From Rhizobium sullae (GTDB taxonomy: Bacteria; Pseudomonadota; Alphaproteobacteria; Rhizobiales; Rhizobiaceae), in assembly GCF_900169785.1 (NCBI RefSeq), contig NZ_FWER01000015.1:197336-246627 (forward strand): a DNA stretch of 49,292 nt. The letters are read 5' to 3'. Made by a program: the position numbers and the translations under genes. Every line of letters begins with the position of its first letter. The stretch's first letter is position 1. The notes below the pieces were generated by a model. That model did no database searches, was not told the DNA's origin, and was given only the letters and a program-made list of their open reading frames with translations. This document shows positions 34,770 through 42,021 of the stretch, piece after piece.

Positions 34770-35471
34770 TTACGGTGCCTGCACGACGATACCATAGCTC
34801 GGATCGATCCAGGCAAGCTGATCGCGAACCATCTTGACGCCCGGGACATTCTCGGCCGCAACGATCGCCGCACCGCGCTCGCGCTCATCCAGCACCGATC
34901 CGTTGAGCGTCACGACGCCGTTCTTGACGTAGGCGCGGATAAGGCGATTTTTGGCCCAGGATTGGGCAGCCAGCTCTTCGGCAATCGCCGCTGCGATGGC
35001 TGCGTCGGGCAGCGGCTGACCGGGTTCTGCCTGAGGTTTGCGTAGCGGCTTCAGAAAATCCGAGCGGGTGACAATGCCGACAAGCCGGCCGTTCGCAACA
35101 ACCGGCAGCCGCTTCACCTTCGATTTCTCCATCAGATCGACCGCCTCCCCAAGCGTCGTGTAGGGCGATGCCGTCGTCACTGGCGCAGACATGACCTCCT
35201 TGACCTTCCGTCCATGTGCCCGCACATACTCCTCCGCAACTTTTCCGGGGCTTGCCAGCAGCGCCAGCCACCACGAACGCTGGCGCTCGGTGTCAAGTTC
35301 GCTGCGCCGCAGAAGATCGCTCTCGCTGATGAGGCCGAGAAGCGTGCCTTGTGTATCGACGACCGGCAGACCGCTGATACGGTTGCTCAACATGATATTT
35401 GCTGCCTCAGCGACCGTCGCCGTCGATTGGATCGTGATGACCGTCGATGTCATAATGGTGTTGACGCGCAT
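34770..35471 (-). CDS. CBS-domain pair with BON domain
   Basis: This 233-residue protein has two CBS domains (about residues 1-60 with NTIMTSTVITIQSTATVAEAANIM, and 90-150 with VKEVMSAPVTTASPYTTLGEAVDLM), then a BON domain (about 160-230, with IRAYVKNGVVTLNGSVLDERERGAA). CBS pairs bind adenine nucleotides and act as energy sensors; BON domains are thought to bind membranes or lipids. GGGAGG precedes the ATG at 35471. A near-match to a FixK/Fnr box lies about 70 bp upstream, suggesting induction at low oxygen. Proteins of this layout are common in rhizobial low-oxygen gene sets. Confidence 0.85.
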   Translation of the reverse strand: MRVNTIMTSTVITIQSTATVAEAANIMLSNRISGLPVVDTQGTLLGLISESDLLRRSELDTERQRSWWLALLASPGKVAEEYVRAHGRKVKEVMSAPVTTASPYTTLGEAVDLMEKSKVKRLPVVANGRLVGIVTRSDFLKPLRKPQAEPGQPLPDAAIAAAIAEELAAQSWAKNRLIRAYVKNGVVTLNGSVLDERERGAAIVAAENVPGVKMVRDQLAWIDPSYGIVVQAP

Positions 35472-35535
35472 GGCGAACCTCCCACCCATTGTTCGTGTGA
35501 TGCAAGGCAGCTTACAGAAAAGTCCATCCTGCACT

Positions 35536-35549
35536 TTGAGATGGATCAA
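35536..35549. promoter_or_regulatory. near-match FixK/Fnr anaerobox before the CBS-BON gene
   Basis: Read on the minus strand, TTGATCCATCTCAA matches TTGAT-N4-ATCAA at nine of ten defined positions. Its centre is about 71 bp before the ATG at 35471, a normal distance for an Fnr-activated promoter. Confidence 0.5.
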
Positions 35550-35616
35550 AAGCCCGGCCGTCCAAAATGAATAGGTAGGAAAAGGCCAAGGCCGCATGAA
35601 CCGCTCCTGGCTGTGG

Positions 35617-36352
35617 TTAGCAAAAACGAAGGCGTTTGCCTGACATCGTCATCAAGTCGACGCTCACCTCGCCGTAAGGAGCCAGCATGTCCGGGATCTG
35701 TCGCGGCGGCACCAGTCGACAGCGCATATGCCGTGGCTGCCTCCTTGGCGAGGACGCTCAAGCGGCGGTAGACCTGCGGGGCGGCTCCGGTGCGCGGGTC
35801 AAGAATATGGACCGAAGCGGCCGGATGCGTCGAAATGAAAACCGGCCGCACTCGACGTCGCCACGGCTTGATCGACGATCTCCAGCACAGCATCTGCCTT
35901 CAAGCTGTCTTCTAGCGATGCAAGCCCGACGCGCCCCGGGCTGCCGTCCGCCTGAGCGCCGACCGCGCGAGCCTCGCCCATGTTGAGGAGGCTGCTGGTG
36001 ACACCGGCATTGCGCATAAGTCGAAGACCCGATCGGTTATGAAGCCCTGTGCAACGCCGTTCAACGACGTCGCCATGCCGGGGCGGATGAAGGCGATCCG
36101 GTCGCGATTGAACCTGACGGCATCGAAGCCGATGCGGGCCAATGCCGCCTTCAACTGCGCAGCCGGCGGCCCTGACGCATCGGCACCGGGTGCCGAGAAA
36201 TAGTGAGCATAAAGTGCAAAAAGGGTTGGATTGTCGGATCTAATATCCCCTTGGTCGTCTCCCAATAGCTTCGGCACGCATCAAGCAATGCGATCATTTC
36301 TAACGGCGGCGCTGCCAGGAAGCGCCAAACCTTCGTGGACTGAGCGAGCTTC
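35617..36352 (-). pseudogene. nosX/apbE-like FAD:protein FMN transferase, frameshifted remnant
   Basis: ApbE-family sequence can be followed in pieces across several frames on the minus strand. These are STKVWRFLAAPPLEMIALLD and YWETTKGILDPTIQP (from about 36330 to 36225), LFALYAHYFSAPG to NGVAQGFITDRVF (to about 36010), LLNMGEARAVGAQADGSPG (to about 35810), HILDPRTGAAPQVYRRLSVLAKEAATA (to about 35700), then APYGEVSVDLMTMSGKRLRF with a stop at 35617. At least four frameshifts are needed, and the N-terminus is missing upstream of about 36350. ApbE enzymes attach FMN to flavoproteins; NosX supports nitrous-oxide reductase. The gene is dead; loss of a denitrification function is inferred. Confidence 0.8.
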
Positions 36353-36503
36353 TGCTAGACTGTTATCTCGAACTTGCCGAGAGCTACACGAATCAAGCGG
36401 CACGTGAGCTGGCGCAGACGTTCGCAGGCGAACTTATTCACTGTCTGTCTGTCGTGCGTCGCCTAGAGACTTGATCATGACGAGGCCGGAAAGAGGATCC
36501 AGT

Positions 36504-36794
36504 ATGCAGATAACGTGTGACGACAATGGCGATTTTGTTCTGAACCCTGCAGAGCTTTCCTCGCGGTTCGGCCTCTCCGGAGGTGAGTTCAAGCGAAAGC
36601 TGCAAATGGGATTGGTTGCAAGTACCGTGGAAATGGGAGAAGGTGAGGACGCAGGTAAGCGGCGGCTGAGCCTCAGGATCGGCAACCGCATTTGGCGCGC
36701 GATCCTCGACAGCTCCAATACGGTCATTTCCGAAGAAATGACCTTTGCGCGGGCTGGTACGATGAAAAGGACCAGCCGCCGGACCCTTGCATGA
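36504..36794 (+). CDS. small DUF6522-like protein
   Basis: This encodes 96 residues, starting MQITCDDNGDFVLNPAELSS and followed by RFGLSGGEFKRKLQMGLVAS and RRLSLRIGNRIWRAILD. I recognise this as the short rhizobial family that I recall as DUF6522; the name is from memory. GAGG lies eight bases before the ATG at 36504, which is preferred to an upstream ATG at 36471. No function is known. It is convergent with the tatA-like gene and stands next to the decayed nosX-like pseudogene. Family members often lie in low-oxygen gene neighbourhoods. Confidence 0.7.
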   Translation: MQITCDDNGDFVLNPAELSSRFGLSGGEFKRKLQMGLVASTVEMGEGEDAGKRRLSLRIGNRIWRAILDSSNTVISEEMTFARAGTMKRTSRRTLA

Positions 36795-36821
36795 AAGCGG
36801 CAGTTCGTCAGCGATTGCCGA

Positions 36822-37013
36822 TCATTGCTCTATCTGGCCGTAGGCTATTTCGTCGGGCGCGGGAGAGACTTTGTCCCCGTCTGCGATCCCCTTCTTGAAG
36901 GCCTTGATGCCCTCTGCGACGTCCCCCATCAACGTCGGGATCTTGCCGCGGCCGAAGAGCAGCAGAACGATTGCCATTACAATCAGCCAATGCCACGCAC
37001 TGAACGAACCCAT
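36822..37013 (-). CDS. tatA: TatA/E-like twin-arginine translocase subunit
   Basis: This encodes 63 residues: a short N-terminus, one membrane helix ([20 protein letters not shown]), the FGRGKIP hinge, an amphipathic helix ([17 protein letters not shown]) and a short acidic tail. These are the hallmarks of TatA, the pore-forming part of the Tat system. AAGGAG lies seven bases before the ATG at 37013; the longer frame upstream is not used. It stands alone without tatB or tatC, so it is probably a second copy. The window encodes three probable Tat substrates, but in a rhizobium the housekeeping tat operon would normally serve those. Confidence 0.85.
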   Translation of the reverse strand: MGSFSAWHWLIVMAIVLLLFGRGKIPTLMGDVAEGIKAFKKGIADGDKVSPAPDEIAYGQIEQ

Positions 37014-37308
37014 TACAATACTCCTTACTTCAGGCAATTGCGGCGTTCGCGGCGAGATTGCCTCACTGGCCTCAAGACCTTTGCGTAAATATATGCCGTT
37101 CAGGAGGCAGACTTTGACATATCTCAACAACGCGCTCGAATAGCTCGGCGCGCTCATCTTCGGGAGTTTGCTTACGGAGGCTGTGTCAGTAACGGACGGC
37201 CTATGAAAACTGTGGTCGAAATCCAGTGCGCATAGGCATCCACGGAATTATCGAGCACATGCCACAAGATTCAGTGCGCTGCATGCGAGCAACGCGCCTC
37301 TTGCGACT

Positions 37309-37638
37309 TCACCGCCCAAATAGCTCTGAATGCGTACCCAGCCTGACGAATTCTACGAAGTCGTCATCGGCATCATAGACGAGGAGAAAGTCCCCGCCTA
37401 TATGGGCTTCCCTTGCCCCTTTCCACTCTTTACCCGACAGTTCGTGATCGGCCCACTCTGCTTCAAGTGGCGTCTTCAGGATGATCATCATCATCAATTC
37501 GATGACGCGGTTCATATCCATTTTGCCGGCCTTGTCATACCGGTCCCAGTCTTTTTTAAATTGCTTCGTATAATCAGAGGCTCTTGGACGCGGGGCTCGT
37601 CTGGCAGCGCTTGTCTTTTTCAACTTGATTTCTCGCAC
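37309..37638 (-). CDS. type II toxin, YafQ/RelE family
   Basis: This 109-residue ribosome-dependent mRNA endonuclease is of the RelE/YafQ fold. Typical elements are SDYTKQFKKDWDRYDKAGKM, the middle HELSGKEWKGAREAHIGGDFLLVYD and FVEFVRLGTHSELF at the end. The His and Asp residues near the C-terminus match the YafQ active-site region. It follows the antitoxin gene after 18 bp, the usual antitoxin-first order. It would arrest translation if freed from its partner. Confidence 0.82.
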   Translation of the reverse strand: MREIKLKKTSAARRAPRPRASDYTKQFKKDWDRYDKAGKMDMNRVIELMMMIILKTPLEAEWADHELSGKEWKGAREAHIGGDFLLVYDADDDFVEFVRLGTHSELFGR

Positions 37639-37656
37639 AACTACGATCGAAGTTGA

Positions 37657-37932
37657 TTACTTCTTGCCATCGAGATCAGCGAAAAGCTCATCGGGTGTCG
37701 CAAAGCGAGCCTTACGGGCCTTCCTGATCTTACGAGCTTCTGCGAGAGCGGCACGAGTCGTTTCGTTGGGTACCTTGAGTTCAAGAGGAAAACTCTGGCT
37801 CGCGACTACACGATGAAGAAACACTCGAATGGCCTCGGAAACCGAAAGCCCAAGCGACTCAAGAACGGAGGAAGCTTCCTCACGGATGTCGTCATCGACC
37901 CGAACATGAATCATTTTGGTGTTCGCAGCCAT
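37657..37932 (-). CDS. type II antitoxin, RelB/DinJ family
   Basis: This 91-residue antitoxin has an N-terminal ribbon-helix-helix DNA-binding part (KMIHVRVDDDIREEASSVLE, SVSEAIRVFLHRV) and a charged C-terminal region that would wrap around the toxin. The start at 37932 is preferred, with GAGGGG eight bases upstream; an ATG seven codons earlier is possible. With the gene at 37309 it forms a DinJ/YafQ-type pair that should repress its own promoter. Confidence 0.85.
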   Translation of the reverse strand: MAANTKMIHVRVDDDIREEASSVLESLGLSVSEAIRVFLHRVVASQSFPLELKVPNETTRAALAEARKIRKARKARFATPDELFADLDGKK

Positions 37933-38149
37933 GTCTAAGACCCCTCGCGTCACGGATAACAGTTAATTGCCTACCAACTTCAAGGACGATTTGGTCAGAT
38001 GACTTGAATATATGTATCTCAAATGCGATGCAGTCAAGGTCAGCAGAGAAGCCTAAAGGCTATTGTCTCTCTGCTTTGAGCACTCTATGCGATTTTCTCC
38101 CCAATTCAGGAATTCCGAGGCTCTCTGGCCGGACAGGACGTGCCTTCCA

Positions 38150-38713
38150 TCAGGTAAAAAGGCTGGCGGCTAAGCTGGCTGAAAACAGCATGAGGACAGC
38201 GGAACTGCACCGGCGCACGAGCAGCGACAGCGTTTCCTGCCCTCCAATCACAAGCTTGCCGAGTACAAGCCAAAGCGTCGAGGCTGCAGCGACAGCAAAG
38301 GCGATGGCCAGGAGGTGCGGGATTTGCGTCGAAACGCCGGCCGCAGGGACCATGGCCAACCCGATGATGATTGCCTTCGGATTGAGCAACGTCGTTATCA
38401 GGACATGACGCACCGAGAGGTCGGCGGCCGATAGTGGACCGGCCGCGGACCACAACCGGAAGGCAAGATATAAAACCCAGGTAGCGGAGACCAGCTTGAG
38501 GGCGGCGGCGACCTGTGGATGGGAATGCAGCAACCCTCCGGTAAGGACCGTAAGCAAAACCACCACTAACAGGTAAGCAGCAACGACAGTTGTTGCGAGA
38601 ATTGCAAGTTGCCATACTCCCCGTCGGTAGGCAGCGAGCGCAAGAAGCGTATTGGTCGGACCCGGCATTGCAATAAGCGCAAAGGCACCGGCAGCCATCG
38701 AAAATTGGGTCAT
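38150..38713 (-). CDS. LysE/RhtB-family amino acid exporter
   Basis: This 187-residue inner-membrane protein has about six helices and is of the LysE superfamily. The family start is visible (GAFALIAMPGPTNTLLALAAYRRG), followed by the long hydrophilic turn and LYLAFRLW, then TTLLNPKAIIIGLAMVP. These proteins export amino acids or related small molecules; the substrate here is unknown. It is divergent from the small gene at 38857, and a perfect anaerobox lies 61 bp before its start, so either or both genes may be oxygen-controlled. Confidence 0.82.
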   Translation of the reverse strand: MTQFSMAAGAFALIAMPGPTNTLLALAAYRRGVWQLAILATTVVAAYLLVVVLLTVLTGGLLHSHPQVAAALKLVSATWVLYLAFRLWSAAGPLSAADLSVRHVLITTLLNPKAIIIGLAMVPAAGVSTQIPHLLAIAFAVAAASTLWLVLGKLVIGGQETLSLLVRRCSSAVLMLFSASLAASLFT

Positions 38714-38767
38714 GCTTTCCCCGTCAATCTGATCGGGACTATTTGATCGGAAAGGGGAGGGACCGCT

Positions 38768-38781
38768 TTGACGAAGGTCAA
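38768..38781. promoter_or_regulatory. FixK/Fnr anaerobox between lysE-like gene and 38857
   Basis: TTGACGAAGGTCAA is a perfect palindrome of the form TTGAY-N4-RTCAA used by FixK, FnrN and Nnr regulators. Its centre is 61 bp from the lysE-like start and 82 bp from the ATG at 38857. Confidence 0.68.
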
Positions 38782-38856
38782 GAGCTTGCCCTGCTTGTGG
38801 AACTTTTTTAGGCGTTTTGCTGTTTTCCGTATGAGGCGTTAAGGATTTTTTGCGCC

Positions 38857-39075
38857 ATGCCCCAGCTCGTCCGGTTTATCATCGTCAGAATGGCCATCGG
38901 CTTCCTCATCGGGAGCGTAGCGGGTTCAATTCTTTGGACAACAGGTTTTTCGGATTCAGCAGCCTCGCTCGGCCCGGTGGAAAGCTACGTGGCCCAGGGC
39001 GTCTTCATTTTCGCGTTTGGCGATACGATCGCACTCGGATACCTCAGCACGGCATTGATGATGGAATCGGAATAA
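38857..39075 (+). CDS. small membrane protein, function unknown
   Basis: This encodes 72 residues with two hydrophobic helices: FIIVRMAIGFLIGSVAGSIL and YVAQGVFIFAFGDTIALGYL. It starts MPQLVRF and ends in a short acidic tail. AAGGA stands some twelve bases before the ATG. No family is recognised, but it looks like a real inner-membrane protein. A perfect anaerobox 82 bp upstream suggests a role at low oxygen. Confidence 0.62.
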   Translation: MPQLVRFIIVRMAIGFLIGSVAGSILWTTGFSDSAASLGPVESYVAQGVFIFAFGDTIALGYLSTALMMESE

Positions 39076-39107
39076 CCCGCCCACAAACATCGAAACATCT
39101 AGCGATT

Positions 39108-39121
39108 TTGATCTTCCTCAA
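39108..39121. promoter_or_regulatory. near-match anaerobox before the small gene at 39222
   Basis: TTGATCTTCCTCAA matches TTGAT-N4-ATCAA at nine of ten defined positions. It lies about 107 bp before the ATG at 39222, somewhat far but workable if a leader is present. Confidence 0.42.
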
Positions 39122-39221
39122 CGACATCGCTTCGCGTTGCGGCGATATTTGTCAGCGCGGCATATTCTATGCGCCATGAGCGCCCCTGGGGCGCTTGTTC
39201 ATCGAGCGATGAGGTATCGCG

Positions 39222-39509
39222 ATGTCTTTGAAGTTCGTTACAGCCTTCCTGCGCTCTTCCGGCGAAAATGCCATGATCATCCTTGAGGAGGCCGGATGCA
39301 ATCAGATTGCCGTTGTCGACAAACAGGCGCTCCTCGACGTCGCCTCTCCGCCGCGTGCTGACGAGACGCGGCTGCAGGAAGATATCGGGCTTTTCTGCGA
39401 CATCGTGCGCGCGAAGCACTGCGTCAAGGATATTGCGTCTGACGGCCGTATCCATATCTCTGCCGGCGATGTCTCCAAGTGGAAATCAGATCCCTGCCAG
39501 CGGCACTGA
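39222..39509 (+). CDS. small protein of an unrecognised family (paralogue of 14633 and 39535)
   Basis: This encodes 95 residues. GAGG lies about nine bases before the ATG. The chain contains NAMIILEEAG, VVDKQALLDVASPPR, FCDIVRAKHCV and ends DGRIHISAGDVSKW. The convergent neighbour at 39535-39942 repeats VASPPR, FC[DE]I and I-x-I-[ST]-A-x-DV-x-x-W, and the gene at 14633-14908 shares the same frame of residues. The function is unknown. A near-match anaerobox is upstream. Confidence 0.7.
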   Translation: MSLKFVTAFLRSSGENAMIILEEAGCNQIAVVDKQALLDVASPPRADETRLQEDIGLFCDIVRAKHCVKDIASDGRIHISAGDVSKWKSDPCQRH

Positions 39510-39534
39510 CCTTCCCCGTCGGCTGTCCAACCGC

Positions 39535-39942
39535 TCAGCTTCCTTCCACGGTACAGCTTTTTTCCTCCGGGGATTTGGCTGAGACCAGCCGCAGATGATG
39601 TGGCTGTTTGCCAATGTGACGCCAGCTGTTGCGGGTTTCATTCGAGCGAGAGAAAAGCTTCGCTGGAGATGACGGCCAATGCCGGCGCCAGCCCCGCACG
39701 TCGTCTGCCGTGATAACGATGTCCTGATTGACAATCAGCGTCTGCATACGATTGACGGCAATCTCGCAAAACGTCCTGACGTGCTCCAGGAAATGCGCCT
39801 CGCTCGAGCGCGGCGGGGAGGCGACGTTCAGTATGGCGCGGCGCGTCACCAGGACGGTCCGGCATTGTAAACCGACTTGCAAAATGATGCATCCCGACTT
39901 CTCGTCCGCGTCCAACCTGGCTGCTACGATGCCATACTCCAT
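39535..39942 (-). CDS. protein of the same unrecognised small family, with C-terminal extension
   Basis: This encodes 135 residues from the ATG at 39942, which has an AGG close by; the frame is open 53 codons further upstream but that part is not conserved with its relatives. The first 95 residues follow the family plan (GCIILQVGLQ, VTRRAILNVASPPR, FCEIAVNRM, IVITADDVRGW). The last 40 or so (SSPAKLFSRSNETRNS onward) are basic and absent from the other two members. It is convergent with the paralogue at 39222, with only 25 bp between stops, suggesting inverted duplication. Confidence 0.65.
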   Translation of the reverse strand: MEYGIVAARLDADEKSGCIILQVGLQCRTVLVTRRAILNVASPPRSSEAHFLEHVRTFCEIAVNRMQTLIVNQDIVITADDVRGWRRHWPSSPAKLFSRSNETRNSWRHIGKQPHHLRLVSAKSPEEKSCTVEGS

Positions 39943-40024
39943 GACCTGGTGCTCCCCTTGTTGCAGTGCGTAACATCCACTGACGACCGCCGGCACGTGC
40001 CTTCCTTGAATATCGTCGTGCGGC

Positions 40025-40342
40025 TTATTCGCTGAGGCACGATTGGCATTTGACGGCGAACGGAACAGCTTCAAGACGCGCTTCCGAAATCGGCGCGCCA
40101 CATTTTACGCAGATGCCGAAGGTTCCGCTTTCCAGGCGCTGCAGGGCGGCGTTGATGGCGCGCACCTCTTCCTGGCCCGCGCGTCCAAAGCCCTCCAGCA
40201 CGTCGTTGTTTTCGAGCTCGACGGCACGGTCCTCATCGTCGGCATCCTTTCGCCGCCCCAGATCGCTATCAACGAGGTGCAGGCGCCGGTTCAGATCTTG
40301 CAATCGGCCCCGCAGAATCTTTTCGAATTTCTCTTTTTGCAT
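40025..40342 (-). CDS. DksA/TraR-type zinc-finger protein
   Basis: This 105-residue protein has a helical coiled-coil hairpin (about residues 1-70, KFEKILRGRLQDLNRRL and ALQRLESGTFG) and a C4 zinc finger (GICVKCGAPISEARL then VKCQSCLSE). Full DksA is about 150 residues; this is the short TraR-like kind, which inserts into the RNA polymerase secondary channel and alters transcription. The ATG at 40342 has GGAG seven to eight bases upstream; the longer frame is rejected. A perfect anaerobox 67 bp upstream suggests it is made at low oxygen. Confidence 0.85.
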   Translation of the reverse strand: MQKEKFEKILRGRLQDLNRRLHLVDSDLGRRKDADDEDRAVELENNDVLEGFGRAGQEEVRAINAALQRLESGTFGICVKCGAPISEARLEAVPFAVKCQSCLSE

Positions 40343-40377
40343 CCTGGTTCTCCGGGTTCTTCCTCTGCCGATCATAG

Positions 40378-40617
40378 TTAGGGCGATTTCGGGCGGATCA
40401 TCTTGATCTGCGTCAAAATGTGGACAGCACAGGTGTTGAGGCGGCGGCAAAGGCGCAGTAGCAGAGACCGATCATGTCGGCGAAAGGCCGATGCCGAGGG
40501 AACACTGCAGTCTTCAAAAGCATCGATGAAACACATCGCCTCGCCTGACAGCGCCATACCGGACGCGGCCATCGCGATCACAGTGTCACGGCGATGTGTC
40601 GTAAGGTCGCAGGCCAT
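40378..40617 (-). CDS. possible small gene downstream of the ubi operon, function unknown
   Basis: This encodes 79 residues: MACDLTTHRRDTVIAMAASG, then GEAMCFIDAFEDCSVPSASA and a basic tail with LLLRLCRRLN. It starts 16 bp after the end of the gene at 40634, so it may be the last gene of the ubi operon. The ribosome binding site is poor, and its end overlaps the anaerobox at 40403. No family is recognised. It could also be non-coding. Confidence 0.35.
   Translation of the reverse strand: MACDLTTHRRDTVIAMAASGMALSGEAMCFIDAFEDCSVPSASAFRRHDRSLLLRLCRRLNTCAVHILTQIKMIRPKSP
40403..40416. promoter_or_regulatory. FixK/Fnr anaerobox before the dksA-like gene
   Basis: TTGATCTGCGTCAA fits TTGAY-N4-RTCAA at all ten defined positions. 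Its centre is about 67 bp before the ATG at 40342. Confidence 0.68.
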
Positions 40618-40633
40618 TAATGAAGTCCCGATC

Positions 40634-41086
40634 TCATTGCGCGCCCTCAACGCTGCAAGCCGAAGCGGGTCGGTCTTTGCTCCAGTGCAGACGTCCCGGA
40701 TCATCCCGGTTGCTCGGGCTTGCGGCCGGGATATCGCTGCTGCGTGCGATCGCGTGCAGGAATTGCGATCCCATCTGCGCCTGCATGGCCAGATCTTCAA
40801 ACAGCAGCGCGGCCTCGTCGATGACCCCACCATCGGAGCCGGTCGACACATCACCGAGGTCGCGCAACAATTCTGTGAGCTTTATGATCTTGTCCCTTTG
40901 CCCGACGGCAGCTTTCAGCAGTTCCTTGGTGGCGACTGCCGTCTCTCGGCGCTCGAGATCCTCAAGCGCGTCATCGACCACATCACGGCACTTGCAATCC
41001 AGAGCGTTGGTGCGAATAATCGCGCGGACCTGGTGGATGACAGCTTGGACGTTGGCTGCGGCCAGAACGGAATTGGAATCACTCAT
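40634..41086 (-). CDS. unknown protein cotranscribed with ubiV
   Basis: This encodes 150 residues. The first 110 are helical and regular (MSDSNSVLAAANVQAVIHQV, then ALEDLERRETAVATKELLKAAVGQRDKI, then LFEDLAMQAQMGSQFLHAIA); the last 40 are basic, rich in Ser, Arg and Asp, and look disordered. No domain is recognised. The ATG at 41086 overlaps the ubiV stop by eight bases, so it belongs to the ubiTUV operon. It could be an accessory factor for anaerobic quinone synthesis or a sensor; there is no direct evidence. Confidence 0.7.
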   Translation of the reverse strand: MSDSNSVLAAANVQAVIHQVRAIIRTNALDCKCRDVVDDALEDLERRETAVATKELLKAAVGQRDKIIKLTELLRDLGDVSTGSDGGVIDEAALLFEDLAMQAQMGSQFLHAIARSSDIPAASPSNRDDPGRLHWSKDRPASACSVEGAQ

Positions 41087-42017
41087 TGGGGCCCCTCATC
41101 GTGGCGTTGCGGCTGCGGGCGACCCATTCGGCCCCTGCGTGACCATGGTGAAAGCCATTCGACAGGGGTACGGCCGGATAGGCCGTTCGCAGGCGAAGCG
41201 CCGCCTCGTCAGGATCGATCTTGTCTTTCGTCAGATCGAGGAAGATCCCGGCGACCTCGACCATATCGCAGACCTGCGGCGACAGCCGCAGCGCCGACAC
41301 GCCGAGCGCTTTGATATCCGCGTCCGTCTGCAGCAACGCCTGGCACGTATAGGAAACGGTTTGAACGCCATTCAGCGCAAGAAACGGCTGGTTCGACATC
41401 GTCTTTACGGTCAAACCATCAGGTTCTTCGCCACAGACGAACTGACAATTGTCTTTGATCCTGCCTTTCGCCCTTGCATGCGCGCAGCGCGCCGACACCG
41501 CAAGCGGCAGGCGGCCGAATGCGAAAAGCTCGAAGGCGAGTTCCGGGCAATCCGTCGTGATCGCCTTGACGGACACCGCCGGCAACTCCGGCGGCAGGCA
41601 TATCGTCGATGCTCCGCTTTTTGCAAGGAACCGCGCCGCCGGGCCGTTATAGACATTCACGAGAGGCCCGACGGCGTGGTTGCGGCTCTTCAGCAAATTG
41701 AGGGCCGACAGGTCGTTGGCTTCGATGACGTGGCCACCGCCACGGATAAGATCGCGCTGATACTGACTTTCGCGATCAAGCGTAATCAGGGCAAGCGTTG
41801 AAAGCCTGACGGACTTGTCCGCCGCTTCCAGCCGGTCGACGACATCCGCAAAAACCGGTTCGGTGATGTGCAGCCGTTTCGAGCAAACCGTTTCGCCGAT
41901 GACGACCGTGTCGACCGGCGCTTCGTCGGCGATGCGGAAATAGAAATCACGCCAGCGATCGGCGTCCCAGAGATAATAGACGGGACCGAGGACAAGCGTC
42001 GTCGAATGATCGGTCAC
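41079..42017 (-). CDS. ubiV: UbiV, oxygen-independent ubiquinone hydroxylation protein (U32 peptidase family)
   Basis: This 312-residue U32-family protein binds a 4Fe-4S cluster. With UbiU it hydroxylates the ubiquinone ring without oxygen. The cluster cysteines are visible as C45 and C178-x12-C191-x3-C195 (ARCAHARAKG, NCQFVCGEE); the spacing matches that recalled for E. coli UbiV (C39, C180, C193, C197). The start is a GTG at 42017 with GGAG eight bases upstream and a 4-bp gap to the ubiU stop; an ATG at 42050 would add 11 residues inside ubiU. Confidence 0.9.
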   Translation of the reverse strand: MTDHSTTLVLGPVYYLWDADRWRDFYFRIADEAPVDTVVIGETVCSKRLHITEPVFADVVDRLEAADKSVRLSTLALITLDRESQYQRDLIRGGGHVIEANDLSALNLLKSRNHAVGPLVNVYNGPAARFLAKSGASTICLPPELPAVSVKAITTDCPELAFELFAFGRLPLAVSARCAHARAKGRIKDNCQFVCGEEPDGLTVKTMSNQPFLALNGVQTVSYTCQALLQTDADIKALGVSALRLSPQVCDMVEVAGIFLDLTKDKIDPDEAALRLRTAYPAVPLSNGFHHGHAGAEWVARSRNATMRGPNE

Positions 42018-42021
42018 GTCG

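Noticed and set aside
36304..36474. Plus-strand frame with protein-like sequence (LLLDCYLELAESYTNQ and on)
   Set aside because: It has no start codon or ribosome binding site and overlaps the N-terminal part of the minus-strand nosX-like remnant. It may be a fragment of another lost gene, but that cannot be shown.
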